Shown one piece after another: positions 21,406 through 33,064 of a stretch of DNA of 64,000 bases; within the stretch, counting starts at the first letter, position 1; every line of letters begins with the position of its first letter. The DNA comes from Panicum virgatum (taxonomy: Eukaryota > Streptophyta > Magnoliopsida > Poales > Poaceae): positions 30,377,339 through 30,441,338 of the forward strand of contig NC_053149.1 in NCBI RefSeq assembly GCF_016808335.1, in the 5' to 3' direction. The position numbers and the translations under genes are program-made. The notes under the pieces are model-generated. The model did no database searches and had not been told where the DNA came from. It saw only the letters and a list, made by a program, of their open reading frames with translations.

Positions 21406-23086
21406 ATGAGTGGCCTCATGAAGTTCGTCACCGGGTGGAGAAGGACACGTTCATCAACACCCGACGCATCGGCAAGTTCTTCGCGAAGGCACTCAGTCTC
21501 CGGGTCTCCGCGGAGCATGGAGGAAGACAACCCCGCACCGAGGAGCGACATGTTGCTCCTTGGTGGGATGAGAGACCCAAGAAGCTCCTCCATGAGATTC
21601 ACCGAAGGGATGCCACCTCCTCCACGGTGTTCGACAAGGTCATCCGCACCACCGCCATACAAGCCCAAGCATTCCGAATATGGGTTTACCATCTTGTCAA
21701 TGGAAGAAGTAGAAAGGCTCAAGTTCATGAAGGGAAGGCTGCGAGCAAACGATGATTTTGATGATGAAGCATTGGAGAAGTTGGGATTCCATCATGACAT
21801 CTACCAGCTCTTAGAGAACATTGGTTGGAAGTTATTTTCCGACAGTGTTATGGTAGACATGCAAGAAGAAGTGGCTCTGGAGATGTTCATGACACTAGAG
21901 AAAATAACAGAGGTGGTGGATGATGAAGAGGTGCCATGTCTGAAATTTTGGCTCAAGAATGAAGAAAAAGTCATCACCTATGGAGAAATAGGGAGTTTGC
22001 TCGGGTTCAAAAGCAATGCAAATGAAATGGTGGAAGTCAAAGATGGAGAGCTCGATGAGTTTTGGACGAAGATAGCAAAAGATGTCAATCGCCAAAGGAG
22101 GAATATAAGTAATGCGATTCTCCAAATATTCCACTATTGGGTGAGCAAAAGAATTCTCTGGAGGATGAGAGAATCAAAGGTCACCGACCATGAATTGAAT
22201 TGGATGTATGCAACATTGGTGAAGAAGCAAGTGATTGATCCCACCTACATCATGGTTGAAAGATGGATTTGTGAAGCATCATCCGGCATGGGAGAAGTTG
22301 GTTCAGGGTGCTATCTTACACTAATAGCCCGAGCCATGAATCCGGGGTTAGCAGTGATCCAAAAATATTATGTCCCGGGAAGAGATATAGGGATTGAACA
22401 TTTGAGGCAAGGCCATTATATCGGAGGGGATGAAAAGAAGGGATTCACTATTTCCAAGATGGATATTTCCCTCCCCGATCAAAGGCTTAAATTATTCGCA
22501 AGAGGAAGGACCGATTGGCGAGTTGAAAACATTGGAGCAAAAGTGAAGAAAACAAAAAGAGGAAGATTGATTGAAGGAACATCGGAGTCGGCACAACAAG
22601 AAAATTTAGAAGTAAAGCTTCCACCACCAAGTTCCGCTTATTGGAGGAATGAATTTCAAGGTGCATCAAGTGGACAAGGACACCCGCAAGGATGGACGAG
22701 TCAATGGGAAGAAAGACCAAGATCAAGCATGGGGGCATGGTATGGCGGCACCTCCACCGGTGTACCCGGCGCCCCCACCATTTAGCAACTATGGCTACCC
22801 ACCCCCATCATACCAAGGAGAGATGCCCGACCCGTCATTTGGAGCACAATTTTTTGACCTCCCTCAACCGGAACAAGGAATGAGAATCATGGGTGCCTAT
22901 GCAAGAAGAAATATGGAAGACATAGACGCCATCCGGAGGCACACAAGCCAACTAGAAGATGGAACCGCGGGAATTGCATATCAAATGGGACTTCTAGGCC
23001 TAGCACCACCGGAACAATTTAATGGAGGAGCATTTCAACAATATTATGACCAAGGATACAACGCAAGAGGCAATCAAGGAGAGTGA
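21406..23086 (+). pseudogene. Element B extra ORF (Athila ORF2-like, putative plant transposon protein)
   Basis: Frame open from ATG 21406 (MSGLMKFVTGW) to 22785; the same protein continues in another frame to TGA/stop at 23084-23086, so there is one frameshift near 22735. The N-terminus is Ser/Arg-rich and basic. A globular middle (about residues 100-320) has the pattern of the 'putative plant transposon protein' domain found in Athila env-position ORFs, including VPCLKFWLKNEEKVITYGEI. A Pro/Tyr-rich low-complexity tail and a short helical end (RRNMEDIDAIRRHTSQLE) follow. No signal peptide or membrane segment, so an envelope role is not supported. Function unknown; I infer a lineage accessory protein. 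Confidence 0.7.
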
Positions 23087-24925
23087 TCGACGACAAGACC
23101 ATGAATAAAATGCTCGCACGTGTGGTTTGAATTTTTCTATTTCTTTTCATTTATTTTCAGCATGTGTGCAAGCTTGTGTGTGCGTAGCAATTTTCTGTTT
23201 TATTTATTTCAGCATGTGTGCAATTTGCTTTCTTTTGCTTCCATCACCATGATAAATAAATGCATCACCCACGCTTTAATGATATGGTTAGTAATGATGA
23301 TAGAAAGTTTGTGCCATGTTAAAATATGATGATCGTTACCGCCTTGTCTACTTTCTTGTGCTTGGTTTATGCATGTTTAAACTAATGCTCTCCCTAACAT
23401 GATCTGAAAAAATAATTAAATGCCTGCTAATTCAATTGTGGAGGTTATGATAATTTAAGACCCACATATTTATATTCTTGCTCTCTTACTTAAGCTTGTC
23501 AAGAAAAATTTAATTCGGATTTAATTTTGAGCTAACCTTGTCAATGATACCTTTTGCAATTGCTCTACCCTTCTAAAAGCCTAAATGTTATATCAGGACA
23601 AACCATAGAGCAAGATTTATTTTCAGGTGAATTAATTCAAGAATTATCTTCTTTGGTACGGGACTAAGAAGCTGACCATTCTGTATTTTTGTGTACCTCT
23701 CTTTTGCTAGCCATTCTATCCATGCATTGTGAGTTTTTATACCGGGAACATCGCAAACCTCGCTGGATATCCACCCTTAACCAAAAACATCTCTTTGTGA
23801 AACACCTCCTTGACCACAACCTATATATTGAGTATATATTATTATTTCGATGGCAAAACAATGGAATCAAGAGCAAAATTCAGTAAAACATAAGCTTGGG
23901 AAGCATCAAAGAGTTCGTAGTAGAAAAATCAAAATAAGTGGAGGCCTACAAGCAGTAGGCCGGCCGGCCCAATACCCCTAGGCCGGCCTGGGCCTTTTCC
24001 TCCTCTGTTGGCTTCAATCTTTTATGAGGAGATGCCCCATTGAATTCCGAAGTTGAGTCCAGAGAATTGATACGAGTTTTGTGCACTCACTCCATCAGAT
24101 TATCATCACTTCATTGCTTGAGGACAAGCAAATGTTCAAGCATGGGGGGAGGTGGAATAAGTGCATTGTGTTGCCAACGATTCTAAGGAGCAAAAATAAA
24201 GAAAAGAAAAGAAAAAAAAGAACAAAAGAAAAAAATGATGATGAAAAGCTCCTCGGTTCCGTTTGCTTCATTAAACTCCAAGTACTTTGAAGATTATTCT
24301 ATACTCAATTATTCCAACCATGTGCAATCCGATAACAAGTACTTCAGTTGTGCCATGGGATCAACCGTTGCCATTTGCACATGTCCACCATCTAAAGTGT
24401 GTGTTTTATTCTCTCCCTCTCCACAAAGAAATTATTTTCCAATGGTCTTTTTGACGAGTCTCGGTAAATCCATAAGAAGTATTTCTTGTTTTGATAATAT
24501 CTTGATTATAATATCTTTTGTTAGGACTAACCTTTCCAGAGCTCCAGATAAAGCCTCACACATATATATGAGAGAAAGAAAGGAGAAGGTTCTAGCAAGT
24601 TTGAGAGACAAGATGAGCTGAGAGTTTCGATGAGCAAATTGCAATGAGGTTTAAATTATTGATCTTGGTTTAGCATTATTTATGGAACTTACTTTCTTAA
24701 TTCTAAGACTTGTTTAATTTTGAGAGCATGTGTTTAATAATTGTGGGGAAGCATTTAACTTGTATCTACCTTCCACATTGAAAAAGCTGGTTACAACTCG
24801 AACTATTAACTGCAAAATATTTTTGGGAGCATTGTGTTTTCTCGTGTATGATCCAGTGCAGGGATTGGACACCGAAAGGCAATACTGATTTTTATCAAAG
24901 ACTTACTCGAGGACGAGCAAGGTTT
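23087..24925 (+). other. Element B 3' untranslated region
   Basis: AT-rich and non-coding. 23150-23225 contains a short duplicated TTATTTCAGCATGTGTGC unit. 23957-23994 carries the second paired GGCCGGCC cluster. 24137-24155 reads AAGCATGGGGGGAGGTGG, a polypurine tract like the one at the 3' LTR, followed by an A/G-rich run at 24192-24245. No gene seen. Confidence 0.6.
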
Positions 24926-24939
24926 AAGCATGGAGGGAA
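24926..24939 (+). other. Element B polypurine tract
   Basis: AAGCATGGAGGGAA immediately before the 3' LTR start TGTTGGCG at 24940; primes plus-strand synthesis. Confidence 0.75.
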
Positions 24940-26338
24940 TGTTGGCGCTCCTTAAGTATCCATTTTATCCCTGTTTAACTTTGATAATGGCATGAATTTA
25001 ATATCAAAATCACTAACCACCCTAACCTTGGCCTGATTATTGGTCGTTTTCGCATTTGCACATATATTTTGGGGGTACTTCATTTTTGTAGGTTTTTGAC
25101 CAATTTTGGAGCATGAAATGACGAGGCCCATGATCATGCAATAACACGAAGAAAGATGAAGGCCAAAAGCCCAAACAAAGGACCAAAGGCCATGATGACT
25201 AGAAGCCCGTTCATGCACATCCACCCTCCAATGAAGCCCAAAGGACAAAACCCACAAGATGAGATCTAGATACTTCGTGGCTAAGCAAAGCAAATAGAGA
25301 TTTAAGGAAGGATTCTCCGTCCTATCCTTTCCCTCGAAGATAACGACGTCCAACGGGGTGCAATCGTGAAAGGTATAAACTCCAGAAGACTTGGGGAGAA
25401 AGGAGGACGCGAGGCGGCGAGAAAATGGGCCAGGCCGGCCGGCCTGGGCCATTTGAGCCGGCCGGCCTAGGCTCTTTTCAGGGAGTTTCGACCTCCCCTT
25501 TGACCTAGGGTTTCCTTAGGCTATTTAAAGACCGCTCCCCCACGCTCACGTAGAGGATCATTTGGGGAGACGACGCCAAGGAGCAGAGAAGATAGAGGGA
25601 CACCTCTCGGAGAGCCGAGGGTTGTGCTATTTGTCTAGGGGCTTCCCTAGCCGATGTGAGAACCTTGCAAGGAAGACCACATCGAAGTTCTGGAGCTAGG
25701 ATCATCAAGATCAAGGTAGGGCCCCGGTTGTGATCTTGTGATATATAATCATTCATGGTGAAGTTACTTGTGATTCCGAATCTTTAGCGACCATGTTCTC
25801 TCTTTCGATTTTGTTCTTTTCTTTGGGTTTGCTTCATCCTATATCTATTATCGAGATAGATCGCTTAGCATGATCTTGTAGTCATGGTGGCTAGGGGTTC
25901 ATGGCGGAACTACCAAAGGGAGTTCGACTTGCTTCTGGGTGCTTTCGTCCAAAGGGGGGGCGTCGTGACAGGGCGTTTCTTTAGTAGATGGGGGTATCGA
26001 AGGATCGGATTGGAGATTTTGGGTTTAAAGATGCTTTTGATTGAGATTCACATCTATCTTGCTTCACTACATCTGGCTTGAACTACAACATATGGATGAT
26101 CTAGGTGATCTAGATTGGTTATCTCTAACTTTCTCTTGCTACCTTCGGTGTTTGCTGTTTTTAGTAGATTAGATTCGTTTTACACCACCTCAACACAAAG
26201 GATTCTCTATGTTAGTAGATTGTTTCTTGTATCTTTGGTTCCGTGGATTGATAAACCTTGGGGGAATAATCTAAGGGGAAAGCTACACGATCCCATGCGC
26301 TTGCGGTATATAAATTGGGGCGCTAAGGAGCGTTAACA
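24940..26338 (+). repeat. Element B 3' LTR (1,399 bp)
   Basis: Starts TGTTGGCGCTCCTTA and ends TAAGGAGCGTTAACA. Contains the third paired GGCCGGCC cluster (25432-25472) just upstream of a TATA box (CTATTTAAAGACC, 25521). Its last 456 bp align to the 5' LTR fragments with about 13 substitutions and one extra G. Confidence 0.92.
25521..25530 (+). promoter_or_regulatory. TATA box in element B LTR
   Basis: CTATTTAAAG, in the expected U3 position. Confidence 0.55.
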
Positions 26339-26630
26339 GAGGGCATTGGTTTTGCCCACCGGGAAATACTTCGTCAGGAATGCATTGGAGCAAGCTTCCC
26401 ATGTGGTGAAGTCTTCTTTGTTAGTGTAAAACCACGTCTTCGCCTTGCCTAGCAAGGAGAATGGGAATAGTCGAAGATGAACATTATCCACCGTGGTACT
26501 TCTAGGGTGATGGTGTTGCTCACTTCCAAGAAGTTTTGAAGGTGAGCGTTGGCATCTTCTGATGCCTTGCCACAGAATGGACTCGCTTGAACCATGTTTA
26601 CCAGTCCCGACTTGAGCTGAAAGCCATCAT
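26339..26630 (-). pseudogene. Fragment C: Athila-type gag remnant
   Basis: Minus-strand translation shows two Gag blocks in different frames: GLVNMVQASPFCGKASED and AFLTKYFPVGKTNAL with LFPFSLLGKAKTWFYTNKED between them. It is a Gag core with at least one frameshift. It is cut on the left by element B's insertion and on the right by LTR G1. Related to but clearly distinct from B's gag. Confidence 0.75.
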
Positions 26631-29600
26631 TGTGACACCCTAGGTGTCTGCACAGTAGAACTGTATTTCTTTTATGCATCATGTGCTTAAATTGCTTGCA
26701 AAAGGGTCTTATTTTAAAAATATAAGGTTAAATGTGTAAATATGAATTTATGCAAGGTCTTTTCTATAGTTTAATTTGAATAAGAGGGTAAATGTTGCTT
26801 TTGTGGAGGGTTTATTTGCAAAATTCAGTGTAATCATTACATGGTAGAAAATTTTACATTTCAGTCCAAATTTGAGGTGAATTTGCTTTGGAAAAGACAA
26901 AAGTCCATTAAAATTCAAAATCCTTCCTATGTTTTCAAAATAACTCTTTAACCTTTGGTCAAATTAATTTTTGAACAACATCAAAGTCGTAGATCTTGAA
27001 AAGTTGAACAACTTTCATGTTGGGCACTTTTTCATTTGAGCCCTAGTTTAGGAGTTATTTTTTTTACAGTAGGATCCCTGGACTTTTTAGAAATTGCAAA
27101 AAGGTCCAACATTCTTCTTCCACCTCTCTCCCTCTCTGCTTCACCTGCCGACGGAGCAGAGCGGCGCCGCCGCCGCCATGGAGGACTTCAGGCCATCTCC
27201 TGCTGCTCCACCGCCACACGCGGCACCCCTGCGACCTCCTGGCCCCCCCTTCGCGCTGAACCTCTCCTCCCCTTGCCACACCACCCAGTCGAGCTCCGCG
27301 GCCGCCACCTCGCCGCCGTCGTGGCGAGCTCGGGAGAGAACCCCAGCTCCCCATCTCTCGCACGCATCAGCACCAGCAGAACCCTCACGTCTCAATCCTC
27401 TCACTCATTCGCTAGTTCCCCACCCCGAACCCCCAGTACACCACCGCCGTCCACCCGCATGCCGGCGAGCTCGAGCTCACCGTCGCCCCGCCATTCCAGA
27501 CCTCCTCCGCCCACGCAGACCCCGCCATCAACTCCGCCTCGCCCTCACGCAGCTCCCCGACTATTCCTTGTCGCCTATCGACCACCGGGGCACCCTCGCC
27601 GCCGATCCAGTACTCCGAACCGCCGCTGCTCGCCGTCGACGACCCCCTCCCGGCCGCCTCCTCCTCGACCCAGACCCATCAGCAGGTAGCGCTTGGCGCC
27701 CTGAAGCTCCACATCACCTCCACCCTCGCCGCCGATGACTAGAGCCGCCGAAATCGGCCGGTCAACCTCCCCTCCCTGCTCTGAATCCGGCCAAGGGCCT
27801 CTCTGCAAGCATCTTTTTAGTTCTAGGGGCCTAGCTGCAAGAGTTTAGTCCTTTTCCTTTTGTTTCTAGGCTGAACTTTGAAAATGTCTAGAAATTCGTA
27901 GAAAAATCTGAAAAATACAAATCCAAATGTTTTGGAATCCTTGTTACAAGGACTACAACTTTTGTTACATTTACATCTTCATTTTTGGTCTGCATTTTAA
28001 TCCAAGAAAAAGAATAGATTAAATAGGCTTTAATTGTTTTAGGAGTTGTACTCCGTAACTTCATGTGGTTTTTGGCTAGAATATGTCTTGCTGTGTTACT
28101 AGTGCCTGGTAAACATTTGAACCCTTTTTGACATGTTTAACTAGGTCAATGTTTCAAGATTCATAGATCTACTGGTTTTACTAATGTATTTGTGCTGGTA
28201 GAAATATTACAGTTCTGGGTGTGAAAATTTTTCCATGCATGTATGCCACTAAAATCTTGCTGTTGGACAATTTTGGAAAATTGTAGATCTGTTTAACTAT
28301 ATCGTTGATTTAATGCTTGTTAAGTATGCTTTAATTATGGTAAATAGTTTCCTTGCTTATAAAAATCTGAGAAAATATGTGGAACTCTATTTTGGTCATA
28401 TATTCATGTCTATAAAATTTGAGATCTAGAAACACTATAGAACTTTCTGTGCTAATTAGTTTTACCATATGTGGTTTAATTTTGTCAAAATTATTACTTC
28501 TGTTTTATGCCTAGATAAATTCTGAAAAATTTAAAAAATGTTCATAAACATATGAAGCATGTTCTGAGAAATTTTGAGCTTCATAAGTTTTTTAGTTTGT
28601 TCTGTATAATTTAATCTTTTTCTATGTGCTGTCTGAATAAATATTTTATTCTGAATAATTGTCTAAATAACTTAGTATAAAATTTACAGGATAGATTTCT
28701 CTCTGTACCTCCTGTTTGCAATAATTTTTCTGAAATTAAATGCTGCTTGTGTGCTGTGTTATTTAATTCTTAGCAAACCATGATTTGCATGCTATATGAG
28801 TTAACTAAAACTTAGTTTGTGAGGTTAATCATGTTGTTTGGTGTAGTAAGACTTGTTAAGTAACTACTCTATAAACAATTGCCCGTATGCTAAGTATGAT
28901 TTCTATTTGTTAGACTACAACTTTATCGTGAAATGTAAGTGTTTGTAATATCGTTTCTTGCATCACATATAGATACGACTGTTTTATCGGACGGGACGAA
29001 CGAGCTGATCCCAGATTCCGAAGAAGGTGATCAAGAAGCCCAGCTGAACGCCACTATACTGACTGAAGACGTGGACCAAAGTCCAGAAGAGCCCAAGGCT
29101 GGGCAAACCCCGGACATAAACCTAGTATTTCAAATTATGCACTTTTTATACTACTTACTTGTGCATTTACAGTTCTTAGGATTTGAATTGAAACCCTAGA
29201 TGCATGATCCTAGGAACCTATGTACTGAACACTAGACTTGATTTTGAGTAATTGCTATGCTAATAGGACCGGTAAAAGTCGAGTGATTTCCTGTCACTCG
29301 CGAGCTCTATAGGAGTTGCTTGTTTACTTTCTGCAATCACTATAAGGACGACGGATGGGGTCATGTTCGATATCATGACCTTGGGTGAGACCCGTCTGTG
29401 TTGATGAAATCTGTTATGGTCGCGGTGTGTGGTAGCGGTGGATAAGTGTTTGAAAGTACTAGCCACATGCCGTAAATATGGTACGCGGTAAGCCTAGTAG
29501 CTGATCGGACCGGTGAGTGGATATACCTTTCACTCTCTCTTAGAGATAGGTTTTTATTTATGTTTATGTTGCGCAACACCATGGGTGCAGGGAGGAAGTT

Positions 29601-30511
29601 GGTGCCCTGTAGTCGGGGAGAGTGACCCTATCCACGAGCCGGAATGAAAAGTTAACGGTTGTTTGGGAACGACCCGACGGCGTTCCAAACGTGTGTGTTA
29701 CGTTTACCTTGCAAGGTTGGAAATCCAATTCGAATCGTCCGTCTCTCGCGGATATTGAGACTGCTTGATCCATTTGCCACACAGAGTAACAAGAGTAATG
29801 TTATCTTGATCAAACTTGATGTTTGACTATAGTTCTACCATGGTTGATTAGAATTAGTTGCTTACATAGAATGGTTAATCAACTAGAATGTTGAAAGCTA
29901 AAATGTGAAAGAAGGGCCTACTCTTTATTGCTTTTAAGCAAAAGGAAAACCAGAGCCTCACAAAACTCTTCATAGTCTAGCTAAGTGGACTAAGTATATC
30001 CGTTAATGGTTAAGTCTTGCTGAGTATTAGTATACTCAGCCTTGCTGTTGATTCCTTTTTCAGGAATGAGTTTTGAGGACCAGATCGCTAGTCTGACTTG
30101 GCCCTGTTCTTTGCCCCTTGGCAGGTCCATAGAGTGGGATCCGTCTTCGGGCAGCAATGATCCTGATGAGTGATACCTTACTTGGGCTAGCTTGGTGTCT
30201 TTTTTGCGATGTGTTGTAGCCGTCGTGTTTTCTTTCCGCTGCTTAAACCTTTGAACTTCAAACTTATGTCTGGACCTGTAATATTGATTGAAATTTGTTG
30301 TAATAACTGTTTTACCTATGTTGTAAAATATATGGTTGTAATATCTCTAGACTCGCCTTCGTGCGGGGTATGCTTGTTCGATCCGAGATCCGGTGGTTGT
30401 ATTAGGATGTTACCCGACAGACCAAGAATTGTTCCGTTTGAAGTGCGTTTGAGTCGGTGTTGCCTTTATGGTGATGGCCAGCACACTTGAGCCAGGATAA
30501 TTTAGGTGGTT
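26631..30511 (+). repeat. G1: Tekay-type LTR, 3' terminus missing
   Basis: Begins TGTGACACCCTAGGTGTC. Over its length it matches G2 (45783-49594) in inverse orientation at roughly 90% (9 differences in a 97-bp sample). A GC-rich Pro/Arg-coding-like core at 27120-27760 corresponds to 48420-49080 in G2. G2 ends ...GGTTCTGCCACA; G1 stops at GGTTCTGCC (30511), and unrelated sequence of element F follows. No TSD partner for the left flank ATCAT is present, so the right end was lost by deletion. No protein-coding gene supported. Confidence 0.82.
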
Positions 30512-31123
30512 CTGCCTTTATGGTTCTCCCGCAGACAAGTACTAGTACTTGGGAAGATAAATACTTGCAGAAAGTAAATGCATGGAACATAGTGCAAAAC
30601 TCAATTTATTCCCGAGAAGTTGACGGTAAAAAACGTGAGATAATGGCAATCAATAGTAGGGTGTCCTAACCAAGGACTGGAGTAACTCTTAGGACAAGTC
30701 TATTAGGATGAACCTCGCCGAGTTATCCAAGATGAAAATGTCCAAAGAATATCCAAAATCTACTCGAGCCAGTGAATAGGGTATCCTAACCAAGGACTGG
30801 AGTAACTCTTAGGACAAGTCTGTTAGGATGAACCCCGTCGGGTTACCCAAGACGAAAATGTCGTAAGAGTACTCGAGGTAGATCATAAAAACTACTCGAT
30901 TGCTGCTCTAGTGCTGAGCATGGCTTTCAGAGTGATATTTATGACGGGGTATGGGTCAGATGAGCGAGAGCAAAGTAGTCGATTTATGAAGGAATCAACT
31001 TTTATTGAAGATTTGCCGAAATTACTGGGATTGAAAAATGACAGACTCTGACTCTTAAGACCTACCCTTGCCCGTTACACATGAGCAACGGTTTACATAG
31101 ATGAAAAATTATTCGGAGGTAAA
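30512..31123 (-). mobile_element. Element F 3' region fragment with 120-bp tandem repeats
   Basis: Holds two head-to-tail units with a period of 120 bp (about 30656 and 30777), each containing TCCTAACCAAGGACTGGAGT. These are reverse-complement relatives of the array at 52896-53615. On the minus strand this follows F's gag directly, so gag is joined to 3'-region sequence with no pol. Either F belongs to a non-autonomous family or it suffered an internal deletion. Confidence 0.65.
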
Positions 31124-31363
31124 CTAATCGATATAGTAGTCGATTAGATTATTGGTAAAGTCTCCGCCGAGAGATGTTTTGTTGATCCTGTCTCCACCGA
31201 GAGATGTTTCTCCATGATGTTGGGTGCGCGGTTTACCATGAGGAAGGGTACTTGGTGGCTTGTGCTTCTTGAAGGATGAAGACGCCTGTGGTAGAATGTG
31301 ATAGTTGGAAGAAGGGCTGTAAGCCTCAATTTCCTCGCGCTCCTTTCTCCTTGAGATGATAAC
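31124..31363 (-). pseudogene. Element F gag, downstream part
   Basis: Minus-strand continuation, after removal of D, of the gag region at 50059-51785. The conserved Tat Gag block around NIISRRKEREEIEAY spans the D insertion point. Contains a small Ser/Gly repeat (TSLGGD twice) and ends at a stop at 31124. Left side of element D's target; ATGAT lies at 31355-31359 with three extra bases (AAC) before D's first base. Confidence 0.6.
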
Positions 31364-32098
31364 TGATGAGGGCATGACACCTTCGGACACGACCATTGAT
31401 TATAAGGTGAGCTCGTTCCAAATAAATTTGTCATGTGGATTTGAGAATAAATTACTACCTAATGATTTAATTATTTTTAGAAACCATGGAGATGATGAGG
31501 AGGATGTTGGGGAGGAGTTTGGAGGCGTGGTGTACCAGCAAGGGCAGCCAAAGCGAGTTGGAGGCCCAATCCAAGTCGAGTTTGAGTCCGTTTCGGAGTC
31601 CAGGAGCAGTCCGCACCAAAATCAATGCCCTGGCCGCATACGGAGTCCGTTTGGATGCTCTTTATATGGATGGAAAGATAATTTCAAGGAGCTTCCAACG
31701 GCACTAGTTTGAGGACCAAATTCGTTTGGAGTCGACAAGAATTGTTGAAAAAAAGTGAACATCCAGAATCTATCAAGTTGCTGCAACACCATCTTTTGGG
31801 CTGTTGGCCCGTGTATTGTGTTGAGGTCCATGATGGACGTGGCTAGGGGGTTATTACGCCCCAACACTCATATAATCAGCAGCCACCACATTAGGGTTTA
31901 GGGTTTTGTTTAGATCTACTTTTCCGTTGAGGAACTGAGATAGATTCATTGTAACTGTGGCGACAAGTCCTTTTATTATGATCCAATGGCCCCCGTTCTT
32001 GATCTCCTCCACTGTGTCGATTAGTTCTTTGGAAAAGAGTTCTTGAACCCCTACTTTGCCTTCGCTTCATTCATATTTGCAATTTCAGATTGCACGTT
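31364..32098 (+). repeat. Element D 5' LTR, first part
   Basis: 735 bp up to the TSD ACGTT (32094-32098) of element E. Contains an intron-like 74-bp segment (31407-31480, GT...AG with CTAATGA near the 3' end) followed by an ATG at 31486 opening a 73-codon ORF. The same splice-like signals are conserved in the 3' LTR (45334-45407). Confidence 0.88.
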
Positions 32099-32544
32099 TG
32101 TAAGCATCTAGGCCCTCAAGGTATGTTTCGGTGATTAATGACAACCATTATTGTGACTAATGAGTTTGTGCAGCATAATAGATCATTATCGCTCATTTGG
32201 TCATATGTAAAAAGAGGCCCCTCAATTCCGTTATTCAAAAAGGCGATCTCGGTATTCAACTCAAATATAACAAGACTAAGGATCTTTCTAGTACTAAGTG
32301 TCGTAAGGTTGAGAAGGACACTTAGGTTAGTATAGGTTTTATAGTTTTGTAGTGATCGCACTATTAAGAGGGGTTAAGGTCAAGTAACTTGAGCATGGAC
32401 ATGGTCATTTGAAAATGGATGCACACTATGGTCACTCAGGTTTCTAAAAGTTCAAATAAGTGGTTTTCAACTCATATCTCAAGAATATTTGGATTTCACT
32501 CAAGACTCAAATCAGAAAAGGCAAAATCAGAAAAAGTCTATACA

Positions 32545-33005
32545 CCAGTTTAACCGACGCTTCCACTTTTCTATATGTCGGTTAAACGCAGTCAGCAGAG
32601 TCTGGACATGTTCTATACACCGGTTAAACCGATGTTGTTTGAATTAACGTCGGTGCATTAGTCCAGAGTTGGTTTTGCCAGGACATTTCAAGTTCAATAC
32701 ACCGGTTAAACCGACGCTATTTGAAATGAGACGTCGGTGCAATTGACCAGTGAGATGGTTTTTCTAGGGATTTCAGAAGTTGTTCTCACCGGTTAAACCG
32801 ACGATGGATTTGAGTTAACGTCGGTGTAGTTGTCCAGAGACTTGGTTTTTCAGTTGATCAGTTGACAACTACACTCACCGGTTAAACCGATGATACGTCG
32901 GTTAATCTGCCCGAGTTGTAACGGCTAGTTTTCAGAATGGGCAGTTTACATTCATCAGTTAAACCGACGCTGGCTACTGGAGGATCGTCGGATTAACCGG
33001 CGCTA
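32545..33005 (+). repeat. Array of CACCGGTTAAACCGACG-type motifs in element E U3
   Basis: About a dozen degenerate copies in 460 bp, alternating between CACCGGTTAAACCG(A/C)(C/T)G and its inverse part CGTCGGTG(C/T)A or CGTCGGTTAA. The array ends ~50 bp before the TATA box. Repeated in the 3' LTR (about 42315-42780). Confidence 0.8.
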
Positions 33006-33054
33006 CGCAGTTTTCTGGCAGCTTTTCTCCAACGGCTCTATTCGTGTGAGCTGC

Positions 33055-33064
33055 CTATATATAC
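33055..33064 (+). promoter_or_regulatory. TATA box of element E LTR
   Basis: CTATATATACCCC shortly after the motif array; same site at 42828-42837 in the 3' LTR. Confidence 0.65.

Larger units (their letters stand above)
7808..26338 (+). mobile_element. Element B: Athila-type non-autonomous LTR retrotransposon, interrupted and internally duplicated
   Basis: Plus-strand element. It has the inner part of its 5' LTR (7808-8262, left part cut off by element A), a PBS, gag, protease, an extra ORF, PPT and 3' LTR (24940-26338). LTR ends form an inverted repeat (TGTTGGCGCTCCTTA against TAAGGAGCGTYAACA). RT, RNase H and integrase are absent: protease ends at 19990 and the next ORF is the Athila-style extra ORF. 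Gag style, the DLGAS protease and the tRNA-Asp-type PBS place it in Athila. The two LTR ends differ by roughly 13 changes in 455 bp (by eye), so B is older than the LTR insertions inside it. Inserted in fragment C; right flank GAGGG. Confidence 0.85.

Noticed and set aside
21406..23086. Element B extra ORF as a host gene
   Set aside because: It lies between protease and the PPT/3' LTR of B, in the usual place of Athila accessory ORFs, and has their composition.
27036..27738. Proline/serine-rich ORFs of about 215 codons in G1
   Set aside because: Located in the GC-rich LTR core, overlapping in two frames, and not kept in the homologous part of G2.
32099..32340. The 32107 and 41878 repeats as a segmental duplication
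   Set aside because: They are the two LTRs of element E, with matching ends and a TSD.
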